Below are positions 32,809 through 45,600 of a stretch of 64,000 bases of DNA, piece by piece. Below the pieces are notes generated by a model, which did no database searches, was not told the DNA's origin, and worked only from the letters and a program-made list of their open reading frames with translations. Each line of letters starts with the position of its first letter. The first letter of the stretch is position 1. Position numbers and translations under genes: made by a program. The DNA is from Siphonodentalium dalli. Lineage: Eukaryota; Mollusca; Scaphopoda; Gadilida; Siphonodentaliidae. The stretch spans positions 43,223,797-43,287,796 of the forward strand of contig CP136061.1 in assembly GCA_032622095.1 (NCBI GenBank), written 5' to 3'.

Positions 32809-33159
32809 AGGGACACCCTACACTAAATCCGGCCATTTATGGGACCTTTTATACTCAGCAGAATATACATGTATACAACAAATGGATGAATTTGAGACAT
32901 GGATTAGCGCAAAATACACTCGTGGGCTCTATATATGAATGATGCAAATAACATCGTAATTATAATGAAAATTAATTTATGACTCCAGCCATTTATTAAT
33001 TTTCATTATAATTACCATGTTGTTTGCATCATTCATAGAGCACACGAGTGCATTTTGAACTAATCCATGGCTCAAATTCATTTATTTGTTGCATATATGT
33101 TGTTGAATTATAAAAGGAGATGGTTCCATAAATTGACGGATTTAGTGTACAGTGCCCCT
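32809..33159. mobile_element. Long-armed foldback MITE, TTAA family with AGGGACACC end
   Basis: TTAA at 32805..32808 on the left; the right flank has decayed to TCAT. The left arm AGGGACACCCTACACTAAAT and the right arm ending ATTTAGTGTACAGTGCCCCT are inverted over nearly the whole 350 bp, meeting near ttaatttatgactccagcc. A half copy with an intact right TTAA is at 56318..56486. Confidence 0.75.
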
Positions 33160-34029
33160 TCATCTGCTACAAATGCAAGCATTTGTCTATTTTCTCAAAG
33201 ACGGTGTCTTTTATTTGTGTGTAATTCGGTATACGTCTTTCACAACTTCACTGCCTGATGGTTGACAATGTTGTATAAACACATCTACAATGTTTTTGGG
33301 TCCTATGCCCTCAGCTACCGCTGCTGTCCAGGCTCTAGATAACTCATCAGCATGCGAGCTATGAGTTCAAATTTGTGGAATACGTTTACTTTGTGAACCA
33401 GTTCCAATTTGAAAAACGAGAAAACTCTTCTGCAATTCTCATTGTAATTCTTGACATATGAGACGTTTGGCAGACGTATTCATGAAAAAGAATGACAGGC
33501 GTTCGTTGTTGAGAGTTAATGGGAAGTGGGATATGATGCATATCTGGATGATATATAGCACAAGCGGAAGTCAGAAGTAATCGATAGGATGTTCCAGCAG
33601 TATTACATAAATCGTAACCAAGTCGATATGGTCGGCAGCCAATCAATGGGATGGTGAGAAATGATGGTGCGTCAACGAAGTGCGAATGATATACGAGTCT
33701 GCATGGAAATGAGTCATGGTATACACGGGCAGCTCGAACATAATAGTACTCTTACTGTTAGTCCAAGTACATATGGGCACGAAATCGGTTGTGATCTCAT
33801 GGGAGTTACAATCCGTTCGTCTATAATTCATAATGTAGTACTTTTCCGATATCTCGCAAACCAGAAGAGCATGCAGGCCCCCTGAATCATTTCATCTTAC
33901 TGTACGTGTATGCATATAGGATCGAGATATTTACTAATGCGATGGTAACAAAATTTAAAGAAATACATCAGCTAGGATCAGGGGAAACTCGACATTTCTT
34001 GGACTCGCCAGACATAAGCCAAAGTATAT
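33160..34029. other. Non-coding, nothing recognised
   Basis: Overlapping frames up to 86 codons on both strands, without motif or splice support. Confidence 0.4.
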
Positions 34030-34033
34030 TTAA

Positions 34034-34549
34034 AGGCACGGGCGGCGTTCCTTGCAGAAATATTCATATTTGTTCAAATCGCCATCAACAGAAGGAATAT
34101 TAAAATATGCATAGTTTTGTTCATATGCCAAACATAATCAGCGCGTAAATAGTATATTGTCGTCAAGACGTACGATGGTGTACGCAAACAAGAGCAGGCT
34201 CGTGTTACAGAAGTTGTGCTTCTGTTTACATAACACAGCGCAATTATATTGGTTAATCACACACAAATGATATAAGCACTCTTTTGTATTTCCATGTCAG
34301 GAAAACAGTAACAAATAACGCTCTTTATGTTTACCATATCCGGATCTAAACAAAAGCCAGATAACGTAACGTTTTTTGCTTTTGTTTACATAACAAAGGG
34401 GGGATAACAATAACATACTGTTTATGCCATATTTCTGATTGGAATAAGGACAATGTCTGTCTATATCTTACTATTCCTTTTGTTTATGGCGGTTTTAGAC
34501 GGAGATGAATATTTTAACAGAATAAACACCGCCAACACCGCCCGTATCT
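34034..34549. mobile_element. TTAA-flanked MITE with AGGCACGGGCGG ends (copy 1)
   Basis: TTAA at 34030..34033 and 34550..34553. Left terminus is AGGCACGGGCGGCGTTCC and the right ends ACACCGCCCGTATCT. It is non-coding, with two similar internal blocks (acataacacagcg, ttgtttacataacaaagg). A copy missing its right end is at 61790..62294 and a right-end fragment at 28283..28468. Confidence 0.8.
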
Positions 34550-34740
34550 TTAAGCTCGAGTGTTGATTGTTGGACTGCACTTGGGTAGGCCTTGTCATTT
34601 GTAATGACCAAGATAATCGTTCCATCGTATGTCGCTGGCCTGCTTTCTTATGACGTTATTTATGTGTACAACGTTTGAGAGCGATATGAAATTTTGACAT
34701 TTTCGGCTGATCATTCTTCGGATTAAATGTCAAGTTGCTA

Positions 34741-34877
34741 TGAATGACCAGGACAGTCGGCAGAGCATATACGTTTTGAATGACCAGGACTGTCGGCAGA
34801 GCATATACGTTTTGAATGACCAGGACTGTCGGCAGAACATATACATTATGAATGACCAGTACTGTCGGCAGAACATG
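34741..34877. repeat. 36-bp tandem repeat, about four copies
   Basis: The unit starts tgaatgaccaggactgtcgg and continues with cagagcatatacgttt. Copies begin at 34741, 34777, 34813 and 34849 and drift in the last one. Confidence 0.9.
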
Positions 34878-35500
34878 CGTTATTGTTATTCGCGACTCGG
34901 TTGAACATAAACTCCAAGCCACCAATGTCACACCATGTTATCGTCAATACACCACACTTACTTATGTGCTTCTGTCAGCGACTCTGCGCTTTATTATGTC
35001 GGTAGTGTGTTACCTAGCAATATTATTATATTATGTCGATATCATGGCCATATATGTTGGATGCAAAGGATGTAGACTTGATGAGATATATATTTTTGTC
35101 GATACTATGCCCATTTTATTGTTTCATCTGGTTGATAATTGCTGTGAATGAGTTTGATTCGTAATTCTATAGAACTTATTTCCTATATACATGTACATGC
35201 ATTAATCAATGGAAAACGCTCTTGGAAAATACATCTTTAAGGAACCAATCAAACGGAAACCAATCAAACCGCCAAAATACTTCTTCAATGTTGGTAAACG
35301 TTTACTAAATATTTCCCATTGCAGACTCAGATGATGAATTTAGCAACTTACAGGTTGATAAAAAGCTAAATTATATCGTTGATACTAAAGCATGTATATG
35401 CGGGTATAACGGCGGGAATGTATTTCATTTTATTTTAAATGTGCTGTTCGTTTTTATGCCAGAATAAGTCTATACAATAAACTTTTGCCTTTCAGCATTT
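34878..35500. other. Non-coding, nothing firm
   Basis: No motif-bearing ORF. An acceptor-like cccattgcag at 35318..35327 followed by an acidic reading (DSDDEFSNLQ) was noted but cannot be tied to a gene. Confidence 0.35.
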
Positions 35501-35504
35501 ATTC

Positions 35505-35688
35505 GGTAAACATTTTGCTATTTGGAGACCCTGGCCGAGAAAATAATGAAAACGAGTTCATTTTCAAAGCTGTCCAGGACTTTTTAAGAGACACCACTTT
35601 CACAGACACAACAAATATTCAACATACCGGAGTTTGGAAAGAGATATGTCTGAAGGACTCTTCCAAAACCCAGCATGCAAATCATTGA
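35505..35688 (+). pseudogene. LINE ORF2 C-terminal scrap, plus strand
   Basis: The frame reads VNILLFGDPGRENNENEFIF, then KAVQDFLRDTTF. The order LL.GD ... IF.AVQ.F(L/I)..T is the same C-terminal tail as in the minus-strand LINE at 20088..20350 (LLLGDTN, IFRAVQLYI). The final RF is replaced and the frame runs on to a stop at 35688. Nothing upstream of it resembles the zinc block. Confidence 0.55.
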
Positions 35689-35699
35689 AACAAGCTCTG

Positions 35700-35832
35700 A
35701 GAAAGAGAGAGATGGAGAGAGAGAGAGAGAGAGATTTATATGAGAACATAACAACTGATAACATACACTTGGTGATAACATACACTTGGTGATAACATAC
35801 ACTTGGTGATAACATACACTTGGTGATAACCA
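35700..35832. repeat. (GA)n tract and 17-bp tandem repeat
   Basis: A purine run of ga units at 35700..35734 is followed by about four and a half copies of gataacatacacttggt at 35757..35830. A single further copy occurs at 36625..36642. Confidence 0.9.
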
Positions 35833-35957
35833 GTCTGGGTGAACGTCGACTCTAAATTTGAAATATAGAGTCTGGAGCTAATGTCGCCGAAACCATTTCT
35901 GTTCAGCGAAGAGCTTCCCCAAAATGACGTCACGGATTTTAAAAAATACATCGATGA

Positions 35958-36285
35958 TTGACAGGTGTCCCCACGTGTTATTTGTTGTGCTTCGCCGACT
36001 CATCAACCTACAGAAGGCCTGTGTCGCGACATAAACTTACAGAAGATAATATTTGTCGTGTGTGCGACTATTCTTTTTCGGGAGATGAACTCGCTGCATC
36101 AACGGGAAAGCTGCATCCGAGAGCAAAAAATAAGGTCGTCATCAAAAATGATGCTTTAGAACTATTTAAAAGCATAAAATTAAGTCATTTCCTCGGTGTT
36201 TGACTTTCAGATTTGACTTTTTTTACGGCAAATAATTTGATTTGCAAACCATGTTACAATAAAGTAAATCAAATACACGGACATG
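35958..36285 (+). other. Possible remnant of a zinc-binding protein, unrecognised
   Basis: The frame to 36203 reads NICRVCDYSFSGDELAASTG and later VVIKNDALELFKSIKLSHF. In another frame directly after it, LICKPCYNKVNQIHGHE precedes a stop at about 36285. CxxC ... CxxC spaced this way suggests an N-terminal zinc domain interrupted by a frame change. I do not recognise the family, and the space between the frames is too short for an intron. Confidence 0.3.
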
Positions 36286-36289
36286 AGTA

Positions 36290-39200
36290 AAGTTCTATTT
36301 ATATTTATGGGAGGCCAAGTTGGTACCATACGCAGGCCTATCTATCAGGTCCAGCACATCCTTCAAATTAATCCTTCAAATTAGTCTCTGTATTTGCAAG
36401 CCTCGAAATTCCGCTGTTACTATATTTAGAGGTGACATTATGGGAGTCTCCGCCCACTAACACTTGTTTATTAACCCATACGGTTTCATTGGACGGAAAA
36501 TAATTTACGCAATCAATCAGATTACGGAATCCCGAGGACTTGGAAATGAGATAGCGATGTTATCCGTCAGACCTTATATTCAATGTTGTAATGAATATTT
36601 AGGTATGAGTTTACTCAGACTGGGTGATAACATACACTTGGGTTAAAGGGGGGATTAGCACTAACACAAAACTGTTCTTGTACACTTTCTTATATATGTA
36701 CATATGCACTGTTACCATGCTGTTATTGTAAAGTTGTATTTAGTGTTGTTGTCTTCGGGAGAGGATGTCCATCTAAGTGGCTAGTACTTGTTATCCAATC
36801 CCGTCACCATATTATTTTGGTAAATACATGTAAATATGTTTAAACCAATTCTATAGTAGGATCCAAGAGAACATCTTGTCTTGATGTATCGTGTGTATCC
36901 CTCCGGGCAGTTTCCTTTTCCTGAGCTACGTAGGGGCAGTTGAAAACATCGTAATTAGTATGATCTGCTACATTGCGCTGTTCGAATTAATGATTTGAGC
37001 AGACACATCTTTAACGTAGTTGTTTCTCTAGCTTATGGTTTGGCATGTACATGTATAATACAAATGTGTAGTTCTGTATTGTTCCATTTGTTTGGACACC
37101 CATTCTATTTCACAGTACCCATTCAGGTGTGCAGTTAGTGACCAGGGTTACTTTCTCGGGTGTATAACGATGGCATTATTTTCGTACTCATGGTTAACGA
37201 AGACGGCTCCCCAGGGTGATGCAACCATCATGGAAAACCTATTATGTTTTATGGCGTCTTTACGTGTGGGTTGACATTGTTCGACTCTTTGAGCTCACAT
37301 CATTAGTCAGTGGCATGGTCTTAAGCTTGATATATATTTGATCATAGCTTCCAGTCTGGGTTCTGTTGCCTTTCATCTGGCAGTTTATTGCCATTCTCTA
37401 ATTCATGGCGTCTTAATTGTGTCTAGTTCGAGGCAAGCGCTTTGAAGTAGTAAGGTTAGTAGGATTGATTGCAGAATTGGTGGTCTTGTCTGCTGATGTT
37501 GGCCGTTTCAACAGATATCTTCCAGGTGGGCACGAGGTAGAATAGGTCCACCACCCCACTGCAAAGGGTAACCATCCATTTACGTGGAATCATGTTTGCC
37601 GTGGGGTGCATCCCGTGAGCTGTGGTGGTAAGCATATCCTCCCCCAAATACGCACATAATCGACCTCAAATGTGAAATAGGTATATAATGTGATTATTTG
37701 ATTGTGAAATAAGCAGATCATGGACTCAAAAGGGCGCTGGCGACAGTGTTATAAAGAGCGTACATCTGGAAGGTAGTGAGTTGGATTATTAGTGTCATTC
37801 CGCACATAATCTGCTTAGAATCGACTCATTATGAGTCGGTAATGTGACTAAAATGCTCTCATTTTCAGCAAATTTTCGACTTAAATTGAGGCGATTCTAA
37901 GCAGAGTATCTACCTAAAACAAGTTCTATTATACGCAGATAATGCGCGGGTTTTTGGGAGAACAGGCTGTGGTGGTACTAGGGCCGCCATTTTATACGAG
38001 ACATTGCCCTAAAGGTTCGACTGAGTTCGTGATCCACTTTGGTCCTACGGTGGCTTCAAGACTGGTGGTTGGCTTGACCTGGCTCTAATCAATTAGCTAG
38101 CTCCGCCTCTTCATACATTGTTTTTATCTGTTTTATTGTTTTTCTGATGGTCGCCATTTAGTTCTGTCCATTCATGTATGTTGTTGTTGCTGTTGTCGCT
38201 CTTCAAATTTCGTCTTGGGAATTGTTGAATGTTTGAATCTATGGTACTGCACACGGTTCAGACTGTCTCACTGTGAGGACCGAAAGGCTGATAATTGTAG
38301 TACCACTTCATCTATTTACCAATTTTTGGCTCGACCGTAATTCGAATGGTAGTCTGAGGCCACTGATGTGCTAGTTGACGGATATTTGCTTTTCACGTAG
38401 GAATTCAAAAACAAAAACACATATTGAACGGGTTCTTAGCTTTGATACCAATGTCAAGAATCCTATGTTTTAAATCAGGATTGGGCCAGAAAATGCTTCT
38501 CTCCTGATTGAAACTTGAATCTGATTCGTTTGAGATATTGACTGGGCTGACCATAAACATTGATTCACACATATTCATAGAATATTAAAAGCAATAAATG
38601 TATTACTATCAAACAACTATGATCTAACCTTCAAACGGTCTCAACGCACCAGAGATGAAAGTTGTATACATGAACACGATTTGATCAGAACCAAAGATGT
38701 GTTCAAACTGTCTTGATGCGCACTCAGCAATGGACGCATCATCCGTGCCCGATTTTGGACTATGAATTTAAAGTACAGACGATTAAGGCCAATGTCCATA
38801 CTGCACAAAATTTGGAATTTAATTTCATGTAAATGCCACGTATTTTCCATTAAATGTTCGGCCGTCAGTTTGATATCGCACATGTTCTGTGGTTTTATCC
38901 GCAAGGAAAAGTGTTGATCTCTCAATACTCTCAATAATTTTGAAGGGTGATATTTCAGTTCATCGCGATGCTTGGAGTAAAACGTTTAAGTTTGAAAGAC
39001 ATGTAATCCATCCATGAATGCCAAGAACTGTGGTTATATCAATACGCCTACCACCATTGCCACACCGGCGTCAGATGCAGAACACAGCCCAACCCGGACA
39101 AGTATTACCCTACGCGACGTGAAGACCCAAGGTCTCGGGCCCGGCATAGAAAAGCAGTGATGGCATGAGCCTTAAAATGGAACGAACTGCGACACAGGAT

Positions 39201-40004
39201 AAGCTTGGTTGATATTTCGCTGTAGCAGACATGTAATAACAATGGTTATCCGAGAACCACCTTGATGTCGAAGTATCAACGTATAGTTACGTGAACCAAT
39301 TATCCTTCGGTGCTGGACAACCGTCACGAGACGCCGCTGTTAATACCACAGATCGAAAGCCATTAGTTCACGCTAAGGTTCCGTTGACCTCGGATGACGG
39401 ATACGATGGGTGATCAGAGGTTTTCTCTCCGAGTAATTTGTCTACATCGAGTGACCGAACCACCTCAGACACATTTGTCCACTTTAGTTATTACACGCAG
39501 CTAGAGGATCAGAGTCGTATTGTGCTTAACGTGAGCGATCGTATACATCGATCACTGATTATTTTTTCTGATAACGGCGGCGTTCTAATGCAACCGGTTT
39601 GCTCCTACGGTAAACTTCTGCATTTTGCACAACTTGTGAGAGTAGTTTGCACTTCAGATATGCACTGAGCAGTTTCTTAATTAGTTATGTCTCGGTTTGT
39701 GTTTGTTTACTTTGAATAAACATCGCGAAGGGAACCGCACGTCTTGGCTCTTAATGTGTGTTATTAGTAACTAAGTTTTACCCTTAGGGTGTACGTACAT
39801 GACAGTCGACAAACACCGGCGGATTTTTACCATTTTTGGTCGGATTAAACTAATTAATGTATTCCACACCCGTTGGCGTGAGGCAGAGCATTGCATTCAT
39901 ATCAACGGACGCTCTTACCATTGAATTCATATGGTTGAATACCACACGTTGAAACTACGTCGTGTTGGTTTTGCCAAAAGCAACGACGTGTACATTTATG
40001 GTAC
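36290..40004. other. Long stretch without a recognised gene or element
   Basis: No ORF over 100 codons and no motif. A short inverted pair tctgcttagaatcg / cgattctaagcaga lies at 37817..37906. The stretch 38970..39420 is less AT-rich but shows no domain in any frame. Confidence 0.4.
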
Positions 40005-40013
40005 CGTAGTTAT

Positions 40014-40886
40014 GCTGAATTGGTCACTCTCATCGGTTTTCTCTGATAAAGTTACCCAGATTCAGGAAATTGTGATAAAGTTACGCTGATGGGGTCATTG
40101 TCACAAGGCATCGGTCACATTCGTAGCCAGCTTTTTAAATCGATCACAAATTTAGCCAGCTTTTCTATGGCGATCACATTTGTAGCCAGCTTTTCATATT
40201 CAGACGAACCTCAATGAACACGAACAGGTTAATCTCATTTTTTGTGAGTTGATGGATGAACAACAACTTGAATTTATGTTTTGATATTAGTTCATCTAAT
40301 AACCTGAGGTTTCCGATCAATGTCGTTGGAATGCTATAATTATATTCCAATATAAGTTGATAAACGAAGTAAGTTTTGGAGCATGACGTTGACATTTTAG
40401 TCACGAACGTGATGACGTCATATTTCGCGCCATAGAAAGCATGGAATTAGAAAAGCTGGCTACGAATGTGATCGCCTGTGAAAAAAGCTGGCTACATTTG
40501 TGATCCATTTAAAAAGCTGGCTACGAATGTGACCGGAGCCTTGTGACAATGACCCCATCGGCTAAAGTTACCCATGTTGGGGAGAATTGCGATAAAATTA
40601 ACCAGGTTAATAAAATTTCATGTTTAGCAACATATTCACATTATGTAATCAAAATGACCACCTCCATGCAGTAAGTAATAGTTCTTAGTGTATGCTTAAT
40701 TATGGCTATTACTTGCCAAAACTGATGAGTATTTACCTCAGTCAATTTATAATCGCATTCACATTGTGAGATTTGTTTAACATGGGTAACTTTATCACAA
40801 TTATCTCCAACCTGGGTAACTTGATCACAATTTCGGGAACCTGGGTAACTTTATCACAAAAAACCGGTGTGTGTGACCAATTCAGC
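40014..40886. mobile_element. 9-bp-TSD DNA transposon carrying a nested element
   Basis: CGTAGTTAT occurs at 40005..40013 and 40887..40895. Termini are GCTGAATTGGTCAC and GTGACCAATTCAGC. Inside both ends the word tgataaagttaccca or its inverse recurs four to six times. A 9-bp duplication is usual for Mutator-like elements, but the ends do not prove that class. The inner element is listed separately. Confidence 0.8.
40088..40559. mobile_element. Inner element with AAAGCTGGCTAC repeats, nested in the 9-bp-TSD element
   Basis: Termini are GATGGGGTCATTGTCACAAG and its inverse ending TGACAATGACCCCATC. Each arm repeats gtagccagctttt (or inverse) three times, with cgatcacatttg between. No clean target-site duplication is visible, because the host element is itself repetitive. 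The centre, 40190..40420, is non-coding. Confidence 0.75.
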
Positions 40887-41269
40887 CGTAGTTATGGTAT
40901 CACTGGTGATCGCATGCAGTAAATGATTGAACTTGCCCGCCACGAGGGTGTAGAATGAGTACAGAACAAGCACATAATTATATCAAATTTGTTATCGAGC
41001 TCATTGTGGACCGTGCATAGTCACATTGCACTGAACTCCGCTCGCGTGAAATACAATAAATCTTTGAGCCGTCCGCAACTCATTGGATAAAAAGATTCTC
41101 GTTTAAGATGCGCGTTTTGTTTTGTCTATCATCAGTTTCATACATACACACCAAGGTAAAGCAAGTAATGTTAATTTATGTAAGCGTCTTTCTACCCGTT
41201 ACCTGCATGTTGAGAATAGCAATAATGTAATTGCAGCAATTTCAAATGTTTGGATTGACTGTATTGGAG

Positions 41270-42290
41270 GCCCTTTTCACTTGTATTAGCAAATTGCGCT
41301 TAATCGTAAGTGAATTACGCTTAAAGGGGTACTGTACGCCATTTTCAATAAATTTCCGGTGATAACAACAATCTAATATCGATAATATATAGAAACATAA
41401 GTAATTTGAGTCGAAGATGTATTCTGTAAACGCTCAGGTTAATAGGCTATCTTAAAATCAAAGTTAATAATTTCATATAAATTTCATTTATGACTGGAGC
41501 CATAAAATGGCGTAAAGTAAATTACGAATTTCCGTGTGCAAGACGTAATCAAATTAATTGAGGGATACTGGATTGGTAAATGGATGGCACACGCGATCGT
41601 TTAAAACATTATGATGATACGGGGAGAAAGCCCAAGCCACTCACTGACTAGTGACGATACAATAACTTAAATGTGTATATGGGACTAGTATGCATATAAT
41701 ATAACTTTTATTTGATACATTTGGTTGAAAAATGTACAAAAATTACTCGACAACGACAATTTGTATTTTTGCATTCCGGTAAATTTGTCATCCGTAACAC
41801 TACTTCGTACTCAACAGACTTTCAAATAATGAAAAAATTGTTACCTTATTCTCCGACTCGGAGACTATAGAAACCAACAACAACATTTGACGTACAGTAT
41901 CCCTTTAAGTGTAATGTAGATACTAATTAAATTATGACTATTACGCTTAGGCGTAATTCATTTATACTTAAGCAAAATTCATTTACACTTAAGCATTTTT
42001 GATTTACACTTAAGCATCATTCGTCTTTATTACGTAAATGCATCACACTTAAGCATAAATGAATAACCTTTAAGAGTAAATATGTATTTCATATACATTC
42101 TCGTAGAGCTCCCCTCAAACTGAAATTGGTGCAACCACATTACTAACTCCAGTAACCTACTTCATATTATACCATTATACCTGAGGTAAGATGGCTGAAG
42201 ACCCAAATACGCTATTTTAAAGCGTAATTGAATTACACTTGAGCGTAAATGAATTACGCTTAATACAGACAAATTTGTTGAAAGTGTTCG
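41270..42290. repeat. Array of ttacgcttaa / ttaagcgtaa words interrupted by an inserted MITE
   Basis: aattacgcttaa, its inverse ttaagcgtaatt and relatives (acacttaagcat) occur over a dozen times on both sides of the MITE at 41325..41904. The outer parts, cacttgtattagcaaattgc and gcttaatacagacaaatttg, may be decayed inverted ends of one older transposon. Confidence 0.55.
41325..41904. mobile_element. TTAA-flanked MITE with AGGGGTACTGTACG ends
   Basis: TTAA at 41321..41324 and 41905..41908. Termini are AGGGGTACTGTACG and CGTACAGTATCCCT. Removing the element and one TTAA restores attacgcTTAAgtgtaat, the very word of the surrounding array, so the array holds a readable empty site. Non-coding. 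Confidence 0.85.
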
Positions 42291-42496
42291 TTATTCACAG
42301 GATGTATTCACTATTTGTGAATTTGATTCGGAACATTTTTTTTCCATAACAGGGCTTTATGGACAAACGCATGTACATCCGAGTAACATATGTTCACAAT
42401 AAAGGTACACACATGTATATGTGTCCCATTGGAGCAGTTAGAATTTGTGTCGCTCTATTCCCGTTTCGACTGAACGTTGCTTATATTTCCTTTCAG

Positions 42497-42630
42497 CCGA
42501 TGTTGTATGTTACAGAAAACACAAAGTGAAAAGAGACTTTGAGTTCTGTGCTGGGATTATTAGAAAAAATTCCTATGAAACGGCCGTTGATTGCTGTGAC
42601 TCGAAGGGATCTGGATTCGCCGTCCGTAAA
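42497..42630 (+). CDS. Properdin-like exon: first half of the TB-like domain
   Basis: After acceptor tttcag (42491..42496) the exon reads DVVCYRKHKVKRDFEFCAGI, then ETAVDCCDSKGSGFAVRK, and ends at donor GTAAGT. The C...C.G...DCC spacing parallels properdin (VLCF...KCKG...EDCC). It enters in phase 1 and leaves in phase 0. Confidence 0.75.
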
Positions 42631-45600
42631 GTAAGTTGACCAAATGACCATCAAAACCTCCCGTCAATGGGTTGTCATCTTCTAAGTCATTATTTTCTTG
42701 TATAAGAACGTTCAAATGGTATTATTATGATGTAGAAACATCAAAATCACTGAGATTAACTAAAACCAGGCAGATTTAGGACTCACATAGTCTTCATGTT
42801 TCAGATTAATAGTACATAATGTGCCTTTTTCGTCGCGTTGCGATGGCAACATCGATAGGGATGTAAATGAAATCATCACGGATTGGCTCACTGTATTTCG
42901 TCTTGAAAATTGTCACTTCATATGAAATACATTTTCGGCGGAGAACACTCAAGAGCATTCCGTGTTATACACTTTAAATTCCGGATATTGTAAACAGAAA
43001 GTTTTTTTTTTACTTACATGTAAGTGCAAAAACAGCTGATAAATGTATACATGTGTGACTTCGGCATGCATGAAGTCTTTTCAGAGTATATTATTAAAGT
43101 TTGTAAATTCGTGTACTTTTTGACCTAATTTTGTCGCCGTATAGTGGAAAAAGTGAGAAATTTCTGTCATATTTTGTTTTCCGTTTCAGGATTCCTGAGT
43201 TTTGTATTATGTGTGGCATGTGAAATGATGTCGGTTTGAATACATATGGTTTGACGTCGAGTACTAGAGTACTACAATTACCAATTTCATTACTTTCGAA
43301 ATGAGAAGCAATGCATTAGGGCATTTTCACTAGCATTACTTTAAAATCTAATGCGTTAATTATAATTACTATTATTTTCACAAGTTTTAGGCTTAACATA
43401 TAGACTGTGTTTGGGGACTCCATACCTACCATAAAATCTGTTCCGCCGACTCTAATATTCTTTTATCCAATTTCATGTTCCTGTTATGAATTAGTTTCCA
43501 CAAAATATCTAAGCTTTCGCGTGCTACCCATGATACTTCGTGTGAGATAATGGTTGAGCTAATTGCCCTCACTATAACAGATTGTATTTTGTTTCCCCTC
43601 TTTAGGCCTTAAATAAATATCAACTATTCTCATAGATTCCGCATGATGTAATGCAGCAACATACAGAAGATTTCAAAACGTTCAATATTGTTCTTCACTA
43701 GATTATGAGTAGTCCAGTTAATCTGGCTAAAAAAATAGGCCAACCTCACACTAACCTCACACTAATTGCAACCGAATTTTCATTCCTGTTCAGAGGAGTA
43801 CTCAGACATCACTATGCAAAAATTCCCCAAAAATTTGAGGTCGCCAAACTGGTTTTTGCCCTAGTTTTTGTTTATAGAGAGCGTTTCACTTTTGTGAAAT
43901 ATGTGATTTCACCACTTGGTCAATTTAAGCTATTTTATGGGGAGGGGGCTAAAGTTTGATATCTCTCATAGTTTGTGTAATATTGTCGACATAAAGGTTT
44001 TAAATAATTTACATGGTCTCTTTTAATATAGGGGTGGCTTAGTTTGTGATATAGAGATTGTTTATATTTTCCAAAATATGTGATTTCACCATTTGGTCAC
44101 TTTAAGTCATTTTAGTCGGCTAAAGTATGATATCATCTTCACATTTTGTGTTGGCTACTATTGAGATTGTTTATATAAAGATTTTAGCCACATCACATGG
44201 TATTTTTGAATAAAAGTGTGGCGTAAACTTATGAATGACAATCACAAACAAAGAGTTCTCATGTTGTGCGTGTTGTCTATAGAACTCAGGATATATTGAG
44301 AAAGAGCCGTATGAGTCTCCTGGATACGATAATAGTAAATCCTGGGTATAAATTAAATGCGAAGTAACACCCTTTTAGACTCACGAGATATATTATTGTG
44401 AAAACATGATATTTGCACAATAATATATCTCATGAGTCTTCATCGTCACTGTCTATTTTTGAGGCGGAATTTGTACATGGGGATCATTTGCGGTGACCAT
44501 GTCTAAATCATTGGATCAGCCCATCCAGTGCTGGATCTGGCAATATACTCTGAGGCTGTGGTATTTTGCAGCTCCGGAAGTTGTCGCGGCTCAATGTTCG
44601 AAGATCACATTCTATTCCTTTTGCAGAAACTTATAGATTAATGTCAGCATCAACGTTGTGGAGAAGTACATTTATAGTGTTGAATACAGCGGCATATTAT
44701 CGGAAATCATTGTGCAGAAATGTATTCAATGAAGCCCCTTTTCCAATTCCAAATAGTCTCGATGTGGTGTCGCACACCTAAAACCACGTGGATAAATAAG
44801 ATATTGTCGCATATGGGTACCGACAGCAGTTTATTAATTTGACCAATGTCACGACTGTTTGGCTGATTCGTCTTGACATTCGCCTTTGGCACGGAAATTA
44901 CTGTAACCATGAGCCAGGATGTCTGTTAGGTTATGGTTATAAGCTTGGTTGTAAGAATGCCATTGGGCAAAAACAATTTGTCATTTTTCTCAAACGTTTC
45001 GCAATAGAAGTACCTTTTCTGACTATTGTATCGGTCGGCATCCATTAAAACTTCACAATGTCCCAATTTAATTATATATGTAACAATATTTCCAAAATAA
45101 TACGTGACAATCTCTATTTAAATGATTAAACTAAACAAGCAATACAGTGTCGTCGCCAAAGCCCATATCTGCATGGGCTTCCGGCACTCTTACATAAACT
45201 TTTAGATTAATGTCAGCATAATCGTTGTGGAGAAGTACCAGGGCATTGTCGTCTGCATCTATCACTGGTGGCATTTATATTGTTGAATACAGCGGCATAT
45301 TAGCGGAAATCATTGTGCAGAAATGTATTCAAGGAAGCCCCTTTTCCAATTCCAAATAGTCTCGACGTGGTGTCGCAACCTAAAACCACGTGGATAAATA
45401 AGATATTGTCGCATATGGGTACCGACAGCAGTTTATTAATTTGACCAATGTCACGACTGTTTGGCTGATTCGTCTTGACATTCGCCTTTGGCACAGAAAT
45501 TACTGTAACCATCAGTTTCAGCATAATATCATAGAAGAACTGGGATAGCTGTATCATCTCCTATCACGATGGTATCATTCGTTGACGAGGCACAAACAGT

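Noticed and set aside
41108-41153. Signal-peptide exon of the properdin-like gene (MRVLFCLSSVSYIHTK)
   Set aside because: The donor GTAAAG leaves it in phase 0, while the next exon needs phase 1; the hydrophobic core is short.
44377-44439. microRNA precursor
   Set aside because: Fold alone; many palindromic transposons in this window give equal hairpins.
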